Assembly: GCF_004118285.1 (NCBI RefSeq)
Contig: NZ_SDHY01000009.1
Location: forward strand, 26,381 to 90,380
Origin: Aquirufa rosea
Lineage (GTDB): Bacteria > Bacteroidota > Bacteroidia > Cytophagales > Spirosomataceae
Reading direction: 5' to 3'
DNA: 64,000 bases
Position numbers and translations under genes: made by a program. This document shows, piece after piece, positions 43,357 to 51,915 of the stretch. Within the stretch, counting starts at the first letter, position 1; each line of letters starts with the position of its first letter. The notes beneath the pieces are model-generated. The model worked only from the letters and a program-made list of their open reading frames with translations. It made no database searches and was not told where the DNA came from.

Positions 43357-46008
43357 ATGCTAAAACTTTACTTTGGACTAATTTATTCCTTTTTAATCTT
43401 CTGGGTATTCCCTTGGAATCAAAATTTTTTTTCTACACACAAAGAATCATCCCTTATCCCGATAGACACCCTAGCCAATGCGTCTGCCTGGCCTGGCAAA
43501 GATATTGAAATCAGCAATTTTGCCTCTGCCGACTTGACGCCAAGTCCGGCCTGTCTAGCTGTGGCAGCGACTGGAGAAGTGTATGTAGGAATTGACCAAA
43601 TTGGTTCTTTAGGTAAAACACCAGGCAAAGGGTATATACTAAAATTAACTGACAGCAATAACGATGGACGAGTGGACAAGCAAAGTAAGTTTGCCATGGT
43701 CGATAATCCTCGTGGAATTATTTCTTTGGGTGATAAACTATATGTTTTACATACCGTTTTTTCTCCAGAAACTAAAAAAGCCTCGGGCATGGACCTAGTG
43801 GTCTATGAGGATAAAAACAAAGACGGTGTGGCTGATGGCCCTTCTACACCTTTAATTCAACACATAAGTTCTCCCAAATTTTTACAAAGTCGAGGCACCG
43901 ACCATGCTACTAATGGTATCAGAATGGGTATTGATGGCTGGATTTACATCGCTGCAGGCGACTTTGGTTTTCATAATGCCACTGACAGAAATGGCAAAAA
44001 AATCACCATGCTTGGGGGTGGAATCGTGCGAGTGCGTCCAGATGGTACAGAAATGGAGGTTTACACCCATGGTACCAGAAATATTTACGATGTGGCCATA
44101 GACCCTTACATGAACATTTTTACTCGTGATAATACAAATGACGGAGGAGGTTGGAATATCCGATTCAGCCATCATATTCAATCGGGAGAATATGGATATC
44201 CTTTGTTATTTAAGCACTTTACAGAAGAGATACTACCTGCCTTAGTGGATGTGGGTGGAGGTTCTGGAACCGGATCATTATTCATGGATGAACCTACTTG
44301 GCCAGCTAAATATAATCAGGTTCCTATGATGGCAGACTGGGGTAATAGCCAGTTATATATCCACCGCGTAACACCTGACGGTGCTAGTTATACGCAAAAA
44401 GATGAAACATTCATTAAATTAAAGCAAATCACCGACTTAGATGTGGATGGTTCAGGTCGTTTGTACCTTGCCGCTTGGGATGGTGCTGGTTACTCTGGTA
44501 GCCCGAACAAAGGATTTGTGGTTAGAGCAGTTCCGAAAGGTTGGACATATCAAGCATTCCCTGAACTTAGTACCTTGTCGACGGATGACTTGGGAAAACT
44601 ATTGCAGTCCAATAGCGCGGTAACTCGATTGAACGCACAACAAGAATTATTAAACAGAGATCCAAAAGTAGTGGCTTCTTTGGCTTGGAAAATCGCTGCC
44701 AACAAAAAAGCTCCATTATATGCCCGCTCGGCAGGAATATTTACATTCGCTCAAGCTACCAATGAACAAGGCATATTACAATTAACCCAATTGTTGACTG
44801 ACAAGGATGTGAAGGAATTGGCCATTCGTGCTTTGGCAGATAGAACAACCAAAAACAAATTGGTTCCGGTTCAGCCAATCATAGCTGCTTTGAAGGATCC
44901 ATCCCCTCGGGTTCGGGTAAGTGCTGCTATTGCCTTGGGTAGATTAGGCAAAAAAGAAGCAATTCCTGCCCTTTTACAAGTTAAAGTTCCTACTTCATTC
45001 GCAGCCCCTCCTAAAAATCAGGAAGGTCCTCATGCAACTCCAAATTCGGCAATCATTCCTGCCCATATTGCCGTACAATCATTAGTTAAATTAAATGCCC
45101 TGAATGCCTGCCTTTCTGCCATCAATGGCCCTAATTCAAGCATTGCTCTATGGGCTTTGCGTTACATGCACCATCCCAATGCAGTAAAAGGATTAATTCA
45201 AGCTTACAAGAAATCCAACAATCCTGTATTAAAAAAGGAAATTTTAGCGAATCTTGCCCGCATTTATAAAAAAGAAGCTGATTACGAAGGAGAATATTGG
45301 TGGAGCACCAAACCTGACGGCCATGGCCCATATTACAAGCATGTGGTCTGGGAATCAAGTCCAGTCATCAAAGAATTTCTACTGACTGAATTCCGAAAAA
45401 CTCCAGATTCAGAGAAATCATATTTCATGGATTTGAATGAAAAGAATCAAATGGAAATAGCTGAGTTGGGGACATCGGCTAATCCGTCCATCAAAGAAGA
45501 ACCAAAGGTTGATTTAGCTTCCATTAGAAATAAAAAGGGTCAAATTGGAAATTCCTCCATCGAAGACATCATGCTGGCCATGGCTCAAATCAAAGGAAAT
45601 GCTGCCAAAGGTAAAGCCCTATTTACCCAGCAGGGATGTGTAGTTTGCCATAGCCTTAGCAGCGGAGAGCCCTTGAAAGGCCCATTTATGGGACAGATTG
45701 GAGCCATTATGAGTCGGGAGCAAATTGCTGAGTCCATTTTAAAACCGAATGCTTCTATCTCACAAGGATTTGTGACTGTCTTAGTGACCACCAAGGATAA
45801 AAAAGAATACATGGGCTTTGTCACTGCAGAGTCTCCTGAGCGAATTGTCATGCGGGATATCACTGGACAAATCACCAGCATACGTACGGCAGATATCCGA
45901 TCAAGAAAGGAACTAGAAACATCCATGATGCCTGATGGACTGACGAATGCACTCTCTTATGAGGAGTTTGCCTCACTCATCACTTTCCTATCTGAGCAAA
46001 AAAAGTAA
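43357..46008 (+). CDS. Large secreted c-type cytochrome with beta-propeller and HEAT repeats (PVC-type heme-binding protein)
   Basis: An 883-residue exported electron-transfer protein. A signal segment (LYFGLIYSFLIFWVFP) leads into a sorbosone-dehydrogenase/NHL-like beta-propeller (about residues 40-405), HEAT repeats (about 425-620, for example PRVRVSAAIALGRLGKKEAIPALL), and a C-terminal cytochrome c domain. The heme site is CVVCH with Cys761, Cys764 and His765, followed by KGPFMGQIGAIMSREQIAESILKPNASISQGF. This is the PVC/Bacteroidota family that probably oxidises sugars and passes electrons on. The start Met at 43357 is favoured by the signal peptide. It is monocistronic with a terminator at 46030. 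Confidence 0.9.
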   Translation: MLKLYFGLIYSFLIFWVFPWNQNFFSTHKESSLIPIDTLANASAWPGKDIEISNFASADLTPSPACLAVAATGEVYVGIDQIGSLGKTPGKGYILKLTDSNNDGRVDKQSKFAMVDNPRGIISLGDKLYVLHTVFSPETKKASGMDLVVYEDKNKDGVADGPSTPLIQHISSPKFLQSRGTDHATNGIRMGIDGWIYIAAGDFGFHNATDRNGKKITMLGGGIVRVRPDGTEMEVYTHGTRNIYDVAIDPYMNIFTRDNTNDGGGWNIRFSHHIQSGEYGYPLLFKHFTEEILPALVDVGGGSGTGSLFMDEPTWPAKYNQVPMMADWGNSQLYIHRVTPDGASYTQKDETFIKLKQITDLDVDGSGRLYLAAWDGAGYSGSPNKGFVVRAVPKGWTYQAFPELSTLSTDDLGKLLQSNSAVTRLNAQQELLNRDPKVVASLAWKIAANKKAPLYARSAGIFTFAQATNEQGILQLTQLLTDKDVKELAIRALADRTTKNKLVPVQPIIAALKDPSPRVRVSAAIALGRLGKKEAIPALLQVKVPTSFAAPPKNQEGPHATPNSAIIPAHIAVQSLVKLNALNACLSAINGPNSSIALWALRYMHHPNAVKGLIQAYKKSNNPVLKKEILANLARIYKKEADYEGEYWWSTKPDGHGPYYKHVVWESSPVIKEFLLTEFRKTPDSEKSYFMDLNEKNQMEIAELGTSANPSIKEEPKVDLASIRNKKGQIGNSSIEDIMLAMAQIKGNAAKGKALFTQQGCVVCHSLSSGEPLKGPFMGQIGAIMSREQIAESILKPNASISQGFVTVLVTTKDKKEYMGFVTAESPERIVMRDITGQITSIRTADIRSRKELETSMMPDGLTNALSYEEFASLITFLSEQKK

Positions 46009-46029
46009 TATACAAAATGGTCAATTAAA

Positions 46030-46077
46030 GAACTGCACTCAAAAGTTGTCTAAACTTTAGGTGCAGTTCACTTTTTT
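46030..46077. terminator. Hairpin terminator between convergent genes
   Basis: GAACTGCAC (46030-46038) and GTGCAGTTC (46061-46069) pair perfectly; inside, AAAGTT and AACTTT form a second stem. A run of T residues follows (46072-46077). It serves the cytochrome gene and probably the DUF6526 gene on the other strand. Confidence 0.85.
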
Positions 46078-46080
46078 AAA

Positions 46081-46503
46081 TTAAACTCGCATAAAATCCC
46101 CTTGCCAATCACGGATAGTTCTCTTGATTTCTTTGGGACTTAAATTCTTATTAATGGCTTGATCTATCAGAGGTAACAATTCAGCATCACTGGCAAATCG
46201 TAAAGCTACAATTTGATTGATACTTAATAAATTTTCCTTCTCAGTAAAAGGCACTTGTGTCAATTGATAAAAACGCAGCCGCATTTCAAGTCTAATAATT
46301 CGATCTTGATTTTTGTTTGCATATATTCGAGTGACGAATGAAATTAATATAAACAAAATACCCACTAGCATGTAGAGCCAATTATCCACTGGATTCTCCA
46401 AGGTCAGTTCAATCGTCCACAAAAACAAGAAAAAAGAAAGGGGAATAATTATAAAATGATGTAGCCGATAGTACCGAATGTGGTTTTCATAGTCCTGGTG
46501 CAT
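46081..46503 (-). CDS. DUF6526 family membrane protein
   Basis: A 140-residue protein with two membrane helices (LHHFIIIPLSFFLFLWTIEL and LYMLVGILFILISFVTRIYA). The family core is NKNQDRIIRLEMRLRFYQLT followed by a helical tail ending IRDWQGDFMRV. I chose ATG 46503 (MHQDYENHIRYYRLHHF); an in-frame ATG at 46590 would add 29 residues unlike the family. Function unknown. It is convergent with the cytochrome gene. Confidence 0.85.
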   Translation of the reverse strand: MHQDYENHIRYYRLHHFIIIPLSFFLFLWTIELTLENPVDNWLYMLVGILFILISFVTRIYANKNQDRIIRLEMRLRFYQLTQVPFTEKENLLSINQIVALRFASDAELLPLIDQAINKNLSPKEIKRTIRDWQGDFMRV

Positions 46504-46661
46504 TGTACAAATATTTATGTGTGAAGGAGTAGATAACAAAGAATACAGTTCCCCAATTTTATCAAAATGATTATATAATACAAATACCATTAAATAAATT
46601 GTTTAAAAAAGAGAACATATGTGCAGAATATTGATCAATTAGAATAATTCCAAGCATTGAC

Positions 46662-46690
46662 ACAGGTAAAATTTGTTTAAACAGGTAAAA
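46662..46690. repeat. Direct repeat and palindrome upstream of the MgtC gene
   Basis: ACAGGTAAAA occurs at 46662-46671 and again at 46681-46690 (19-base period), and the palindrome TGTTTAAACA lies between and overlapping them (46674-46683). It is 74 bases before the MgtC start, a plausible operator. Confidence 0.4.
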
Positions 46691-46763
46691 CATATTCTAT
46701 TTTACTAGACCTTATTCCAACAAATTGAACTAAATTTCGTTCCATAAAAAATCCCAAATCAAC

Positions 46764-47390
46764 ATGTACATTGATCTAGAAAGAATTCTCCTTTCCATCT
46801 TAATTGGTGCCATAATTGGCTTAGAAAGGGAATATCGATCTAAATCCGCTGGCTTAAGAACCATGATTTTGGTTTGTGTAGGCTCTTGTATCTTTACCTT
46901 GATGTCCATTAAAATTGGAATTGATAGCCAAGACCGCATCGCAGCTAATGTACTGACAGGCATCGGCTTTTTGGGTGCAGGAGTGATTTTCAGGGAAAAA
47001 GATCGGGTAACCGGTATTACCACGGCTACCACCATTTGGGTAGTTTCTGCCTTAGGAATGACCATTGGTGCCGGCTATGAATTATTAGCTTGCTTTATCT
47101 CCGCCATCGTGATAATCGTTTTAAGCGCCTTCATTTTGGTGCAAAACTTTATCAGTAAACTCAATCACGTGCGTGTATATACGTTGAAATTTCAATATTC
47201 AGATTCATTGGATTACCAACAGGTAGAACAACAGTTTAAAAAGCTTAAAATGAAAGTGCTTTATTCACAGAAAATCAAATCGGGGACCGATTGCACCTTT
47301 AATTTAACAGCACAAGGCTCGGAAAAATCTCATCATTTGATTGCTGCACAATTAATCAAAAATGAGCGTATCACTCATTTGGAATTTTAA
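46764..47390 (+). CDS. MgtC/SapB family membrane protein
   Basis: A 208-residue MgtC-family protein. Four to five helices: the hallmark ILIGAIIGLEREYRSKSAGLRTMILVCVGS (GLERE motif), NVLTGIGFLGAGVIF, GITTATTIWVVSALGM and a last helix ELLACFISAIVIIVLSAFIL. A C-terminal cytoplasmic domain of about 65 residues (ACT-like in the family) follows. MgtC proteins affect growth at low Mg2+ and modulate ATP synthase in pathogens; here an envelope stress or ion role is likely. The gene stands alone upstream and is 37 bases from the BaiN-like gene. Confidence 0.92.
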   Translation: MYIDLERILLSILIGAIIGLEREYRSKSAGLRTMILVCVGSCIFTLMSIKIGIDSQDRIAANVLTGIGFLGAGVIFREKDRVTGITTATTIWVVSALGMTIGAGYELLACFISAIVIIVLSAFILVQNFISKLNHVRVYTLKFQYSDSLDYQQVEQQFKKLKMKVLYSQKIKSGTDCTFNLTAQGSEKSHHLIAAQLIKNERITHLEF

Positions 47391-47427
47391 CCTAAATCAA
47401 CTGTGATCTGCAGAATTTATCAGAAGC

Positions 47428-48687
47428 TTGGAAAATAAAGACATATCGAAGGGAATCCGAATAAGTGTGATAGGAGGAGGAGCGGCGGGGTTTTTCGCTG
47501 CCCTTTCGGCCAAAAAACACCATCCCGAAGCCGAGGTTAGCATCTACGAAAAGACAACACATTTTTTATCCAAGGTAAAAATATCTGGTGGCGGACGCTG
47601 CAATGTGTGTCATGATGAACCGAACCACAGAATATTAGCCGAACGGTATCCCAGGGGAGAAAAATTCCTTAAAAAAGCATTTGAACAATTTGATGCAGCC
47701 GATACCATGCGCTGGTTTCAAGAGAGGAATGTAGCACTTAAAATATACCCTGATGGATGTGTTTTTCCCTTGTCAAATAGCTCCCAAAGCATCATCGATT
47801 GTTTTCTAAGGGAAGCCCAACAATTGGAAATAGCTTGTCATCTCCAAGAAAGTATTCAATCTATGGAAATAGATGCACATGGATTATTTCATCTTCAAAC
47901 CACTCAAAAAACACTAATTTGTGAGCGAGTGATCGTCACCACGGGAGGTCAACCCAAAATAACGGGGCTTCAATGGTTGGCCAATATGGGACACCACATC
48001 ATTCCTCCGGTTCCTTCCTTGTTTACCTTCAATATGCCCAACGAACCCATCAAAAATCTGATGGGATTAGTAGTGGAAAAGGCAAATGTCCGAATTGAAG
48101 GTCACAAATTAACAGGCAAGGGCCCGTTGCTCATTACCCACTGGGGTATGTCTGGCCCCGCCATCTTACAGCTATCTGCTTGGGGGGCTCGGATTTTAGC
48201 TGACATGAACTATGAGTTTGCCATTTTAGTCAATTGGTTGGATGACACAAAAGAATCTCAACTAAGAGACATGCTGGAGCAAACTAGAAAAAATCATGGA
48301 GGCAAGATGCTAAGTAATTTTAGCCCCTTCCCAATCCCCTCTCGACTTTGGAGCTATTTATTAGAAAAGAATCATATCTCGAGCACCGTTCGCTGGAATG
48401 AACTAAATCTAAAGCATATCAATAAATTACTGAATACCTTGTTGAACGATCGATACCAAGTAAAAGGTAAAACGACTTTCAAGGAAGAATTTGTTACCGC
48501 AGGGGGGGTTGACCTAGCTGAAATAGAGGTTCAGCGTATGGAAAGCAAAAAAATACCTGGCTTATTTTTTGCTGGCGAAATCATGGACATAGATGGAATC
48601 ACCGGTGGATTTAACTTTCAGGCAGCATGGACTACTGGATTTATTGCTGGAAAATATGCCGGTCTAAAAGCCGACAAATCAGGTTGA
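47428..48687 (+). CDS. BaiN/HI0933-family flavoprotein (NAD(P)/FAD-dependent oxidoreductase)
   Basis: A 419-residue flavoprotein of the HI0933/BaiN family. The FAD site is ISVIGGGAAGFFAALSA, followed by the signature VKISGGGRCNVCHDEPNH (CxxC-like region), VTTGGQPKITG, HWGMSGPAIL, and the closing GEIMDIDGITGGFNFQAAWTTG. The start is TTG at 47428: an in-frame TGA at 47404 precludes an earlier ATG. The biological substrate is unclear across the family. It may be co-transcribed with mgtC. Confidence 0.9.
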   Translation: MENKDISKGIRISVIGGGAAGFFAALSAKKHHPEAEVSIYEKTTHFLSKVKISGGGRCNVCHDEPNHRILAERYPRGEKFLKKAFEQFDAADTMRWFQERNVALKIYPDGCVFPLSNSSQSIIDCFLREAQQLEIACHLQESIQSMEIDAHGLFHLQTTQKTLICERVIVTTGGQPKITGLQWLANMGHHIIPPVPSLFTFNMPNEPIKNLMGLVVEKANVRIEGHKLTGKGPLLITHWGMSGPAILQLSAWGARILADMNYEFAILVNWLDDTKESQLRDMLEQTRKNHGGKMLSNFSPFPIPSRLWSYLLEKNHISSTVRWNELNLKHINKLLNTLLNDRYQVKGKTTFKEEFVTAGGVDLAEIEVQRMESKKIPGLFFAGEIMDIDGITGGFNFQAAWTTGFIAGKYAGLKADKSG

Positions 48688-48726
48688 CAATTGACCAATA
48701 TTTGAATATTTTTACCCCTGCATAAA

Positions 48727-48746
48727 AAATTCTAGTTCTAGAATTT
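48727..48746. promoter_or_regulatory. 20-base palindrome upstream of the GMC dehydrogenase operon
   Basis: AAATTCTAG (48727-48735), TT, then CTAGAATTT (48738-48746): perfect symmetry, 22 bases before the ATG at 48769. A protein binding here would block initiation, so it is a candidate operator. Confidence 0.45.
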
Positions 48747-48768
48747 ACTTTACTCTAGCTATTGAAAT

Positions 48769-49272
48769 ATGAATAGAAGAAGCGCCTTAAAAAATCTGAG
48801 TTTGGTGTTAGGAACTACCGCCATACCTGATTGGGCTTACCAATGGAATCAACAATCGATACCCACTTATCAAGGTCCTAATACCGAATTATTAGGAGAC
48901 ATCGTCAATGCCATCATTCCAGAAACCGATAGCCCAGGAGCAAAAAGCATTGGAGCACACTTATACATTGAACGAATGGTCAAAGATTGTATGGGTATAG
49001 AAGAGCAACAAGCTTTTCAAAAAGGTATTCAACAAATCAATGTTTTGGCTAAAAAGAACTTCCAAAAAGATTTTGGAAAATTAGCTACAAAGGATCAGTT
49101 GAGCATTTTGACAGGATTACAAAACTCAACCGTTGCTGAGGATAGTCAATTCTTCAAACGCCTCAAAGGTCTGACCTTAGCCTCCTACTTGAGTTCAGAA
49201 TATTTCTTAACCAAGCACAGAAATTATACCATGGCTCCGGGATTTTTCCATGGTTGTGTACCTGTTCAATAA
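48769..49272 (+). CDS. Gluconate 2-dehydrogenase subunit 3 family protein (Tat-exported small subunit)
   Basis: A 167-residue protein with a twin-arginine start (MNRRSALKNLSLVLGTTAIP) and one DUF1271-like/Gluconate_2-dh3 domain (LLGDIVNAIIPETDSPGAKS...FLTKHRNYTMAPGFFHGCVPVQ). In this family the small subunit carries the Tat signal and the flavoprotein partner, which has none, is exported bound to it. The GMC gene follows 18 bases downstream, which fits. It should be the periplasmic chaperone or scaffold of the dehydrogenase. Confidence 0.92.
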   Translation: MNRRSALKNLSLVLGTTAIPDWAYQWNQQSIPTYQGPNTELLGDIVNAIIPETDSPGAKSIGAHLYIERMVKDCMGIEEQQAFQKGIQQINVLAKKNFQKDFGKLATKDQLSILTGLQNSTVAEDSQFFKRLKGLTLASYLSSEYFLTKHRNYTMAPGFFHGCVPVQ

Positions 49273-49290
49273 CCCCTTGATCATTCGAAT

Positions 49291-51009
49291 ATGTCAAATT
49301 TTAATATAGATTCTAAAAAACAAAGAACCTTTGATGCCATAGTAGTTGGATCAGGAATTAGTGGTGGCTGGGCAGCCAAAGAACTGTGCGACAATGGATT
49401 GAAAACTCTTGTGCTGGAACGTGGCCGAGACGTTAAACATATTGTAGACTATCCTACTACTTTAAAAGAACCTTGGGAATTTGATCATTTAGGCCAATTG
49501 ACCAAGGAAATGAAAGATGCCAATCCCATTGCAACTAAATGCTATGCCTTTAATGAGGATTCTTCCCACTTTTTCGTAAAAGATAAGGAGCACCCATACA
49601 TTCAAGAAAAACCTTTTGATTGGATTAGAGGATATCAGGTAGGAGGTAAATCCCTACTTTGGGCTCGTGGTACACAACGGTGGTCCAAATACGATTTCGA
49701 AGGACCAGCGAGAGACGGGTTCGACAATCACTGGCCTATCACTTACCAAGATTTAGCCCCTTGGTATAGCCATGTAGAAATCTTTGCTGGAATCAGTGGA
49801 AACAAAGACGGCTTAGAGCAATTACCCGATGGTGAATTTTTACGTCCTCACGAGCAATCTTGTGTAGAAAAACATTTTTCTGCCGAGATGAAAAAGCATT
49901 ATAAAGGAACTCGTCCGGTGATTATTGGTAGATGTGCGCACCTAACTGACCCACAGCCAATCCATTTCCAACAAGGAAGAGCCCAGTGTCAGCAGCGTGA
50001 TTTATGCCAAAGAGGATGTCCGTACGGTGGTTATTTCTCTAGTAATTCCTCTACCCTACCTTGGGCAGAAAAAACGGGCAACTTAACCTTGAGGCCTAAC
50101 TCAGTGGTTCATTCCATCATTTATGACGAGAAATCGGGCAAAGCATCTGGGGTTAAGGTTATCGATACAAAAACCAAAGAAGAGATTCTCTATTATGCCA
50201 AGATCATCTTCTTAAACGCTGCTACCATCAATACCAACCTTATCTTACTCAATTCCAAGTCAAGCCGCTTCCCTAACGGACTAGGAAATGACAATGGATT
50301 GATGGGGCATTACATACATTTCCATAACTTCCACACGGGCATGACCGCCGAATACGAAGGTATGTTAGAAAGTAAAACGGAGGGGATTCGTCCTAATGGA
50401 AGTTATATACCACGTTTCCGTAATGTTTTCAAACAAGAAACGGATTTCCTACGTGGTTATGCCGCAGGGTTCAGTGCCCGAAGACCCATTATCACCAATC
50501 AAGAAGGCATTGGTCAGGAATTGAAAGATAATTTATTCCAAAAGAAATACGGCAATTGGATTGTTGGTTCCCACTTTATGGGAGAAACTATTCCGAAACA
50601 TTCCAATTATGTCAAGCTTGACTCCACACGTAAGGACGACTGGGGCGTTCCTTTAGCACGATTAAGTGTTGATTTTGATGATAATGACCGTAAAATGGAA
50701 AAAGACTACGAGACTCAGATGACAGAAATGCTGACCTTGGCTGGTTTCAAAAACATCAAAGCACATCCGAAAAAGACTTGGAATCCTGGTTTGGATATCC
50801 ATGAAATGGGTGGTGTTATCATGGGAAATGACCCTAAAACTTCCCAATTGAATAAGTGGAATCAATTACATCACTGTAAAAATGTCTTTGTGACAGACGG
50901 TGCCTGTATGACTTCCAATTCTACACAAAACCCATCTTTAACCTACATGGCTTTGACTGCTCGTGCAGCTAATTATGCGGTTTCTGAGCTCAAGAAAAAG
51001 AATCTTTAA
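49291..51009 (+). CDS. GMC family FAD-dependent sugar/alcohol dehydrogenase
   Basis: A 572-residue glucose-methanol-choline oxidoreductase. The FAD motif is IVVGSGISGGWAAKEL; other GMC motifs are VGGKSLLWARGTQRW and the C-terminal VTDGACMTSNSTQNPSLTYMALTARAANY, with His/Asn catalytic candidates in the closing block. A Cys-rich region, CAHLTDPQPIHF...CQQRDLCQRGCPYGG, is typical of the gluconate/sorbitol dehydrogenase branch that pairs with subunit 3 and may donate electrons to a quinone or cytochrome. No signal peptide is present, in line with hitchhiker export with the preceding protein. Confidence 0.92.
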   Translation: MSNFNIDSKKQRTFDAIVVGSGISGGWAAKELCDNGLKTLVLERGRDVKHIVDYPTTLKEPWEFDHLGQLTKEMKDANPIATKCYAFNEDSSHFFVKDKEHPYIQEKPFDWIRGYQVGGKSLLWARGTQRWSKYDFEGPARDGFDNHWPITYQDLAPWYSHVEIFAGISGNKDGLEQLPDGEFLRPHEQSCVEKHFSAEMKKHYKGTRPVIIGRCAHLTDPQPIHFQQGRAQCQQRDLCQRGCPYGGYFSSNSSTLPWAEKTGNLTLRPNSVVHSIIYDEKSGKASGVKVIDTKTKEEILYYAKIIFLNAATINTNLILLNSKSSRFPNGLGNDNGLMGHYIHFHNFHTGMTAEYEGMLESKTEGIRPNGSYIPRFRNVFKQETDFLRGYAAGFSARRPIITNQEGIGQELKDNLFQKKYGNWIVGSHFMGETIPKHSNYVKLDSTRKDDWGVPLARLSVDFDDNDRKMEKDYETQMTEMLTLAGFKNIKAHPKKTWNPGLDIHEMGGVIMGNDPKTSQLNKWNQLHHCKNVFVTDGACMTSNSTQNPSLTYMALTARAANYAVSELKKKNL

Positions 51010-51036
51010 TTCCGATCCATGCTATCCAGTATACCT

Positions 51037-51915
51037 ATGAAAAAGAACCACATAAGGATTTTGTTTTACTTGATAGCATGGGTGTTTTTCACCAGCTCTC
51101 CTTCCTTTGGAAATACAGGACTTGATTCCGCTTCCTACAAATCTATACTGAATTTGTCTTATGGAAATGCCGCGGAAGAAAGAAATTTGCTAGATATATT
51201 TTTACCCAATAAACCTCATCCTCAAACGAGGATGCTCGTTTTTATTCATGGGGGATATTGGACAAAAGGGAGTAAAAATCAATTACCCAAAGCACTGATT
51301 CAGCTATTGGCAGGTAAAAAAGGCTATGCAATTGCCTCCGTCAATTACCGTCTCGTTAAAAATGATCAGAATAGGTATCCGGTTCAACTGGAGGATTTGA
51401 CCCAAGCGCTGCAATTTTTAAATCAGAAAGCGGATAGCCTAGGTTATATAAAAGGAGAATTTGGACTGCTGGGAGCTAGTGCAGGGGCCTATTTGGCCTT
51501 GATGTATGCTTACACGGCTGACCCTAAAAAGGAAATCAAAACGGTGATTGACATTGTGGGCCCGACCGATTTTACTGATCCGCTGGTTCGAGGAAAAAAT
51601 GAAGAGGCCGATCGCACCATTACTAATTTCCTTGGTGTGGCAGACCCTAATGCCCCACTGGCACGTGAAGCTAGCCCCTTGTATCGTGTAACAACGAAAT
51701 CGGCTGTTCCTACCATTATTTTTCATGGGGAAAATGACGAGGTGGTACACGTGCAACAAGCCAAAAATCTATACGACAAATTAAATCAATTGGGAGCCAA
51801 AACCCAGCTGGAACTTTATCCGAATGAAACCCATGAAATGAAGAAGAGCTTATTTAGTGTCTTTTTAAAATTGGGAGCCTGGTTAGATCAAGTTTATCCT
51901 AGCACAGCGAATTAA
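51037..51915 (+). CDS. Secreted alpha/beta-hydrolase (BD-FAE/carboxylesterase type)
   Basis: A 292-residue exported esterase. ATG 51037 (MKKNHIRILFYLIAWVFFTSSPSFG) is a better signal start than 51019. The oxyanion block is LVFIHGGYWTKGSKNQ, the nucleophile Ser is in GLLGASAGAYLALMYAY, the acid is likely in PTIIFHGENDEVVHV, and the His in YPNETHEMKKS. Such enzymes cleave feruloyl or acetyl esters from plant glycans. It follows the GMC gene by 27 bases and overlaps the convergent heparinase-like gene by 4 bases at the 3' end. Confidence 0.87.
   Translation: MKKNHIRILFYLIAWVFFTSSPSFGNTGLDSASYKSILNLSYGNAAEERNLLDIFLPNKPHPQTRMLVFIHGGYWTKGSKNQLPKALIQLLAGKKGYAIASVNYRLVKNDQNRYPVQLEDLTQALQFLNQKADSLGYIKGEFGLLGASAGAYLALMYAYTADPKKEIKTVIDIVGPTDFTDPLVRGKNEEADRTITNFLGVADPNAPLAREASPLYRVTTKSAVPTIIFHGENDEVVHVQQAKNLYDKLNQLGAKTQLELYPNETHEMKKSLFSVFLKLGAWLDQVYPSTAN

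Noticed and set aside
45585..45926. 113-codon minus-strand frame inside the cytochrome gene
   Set aside because: Antisense to the heme domain of the cytochrome, without own features.
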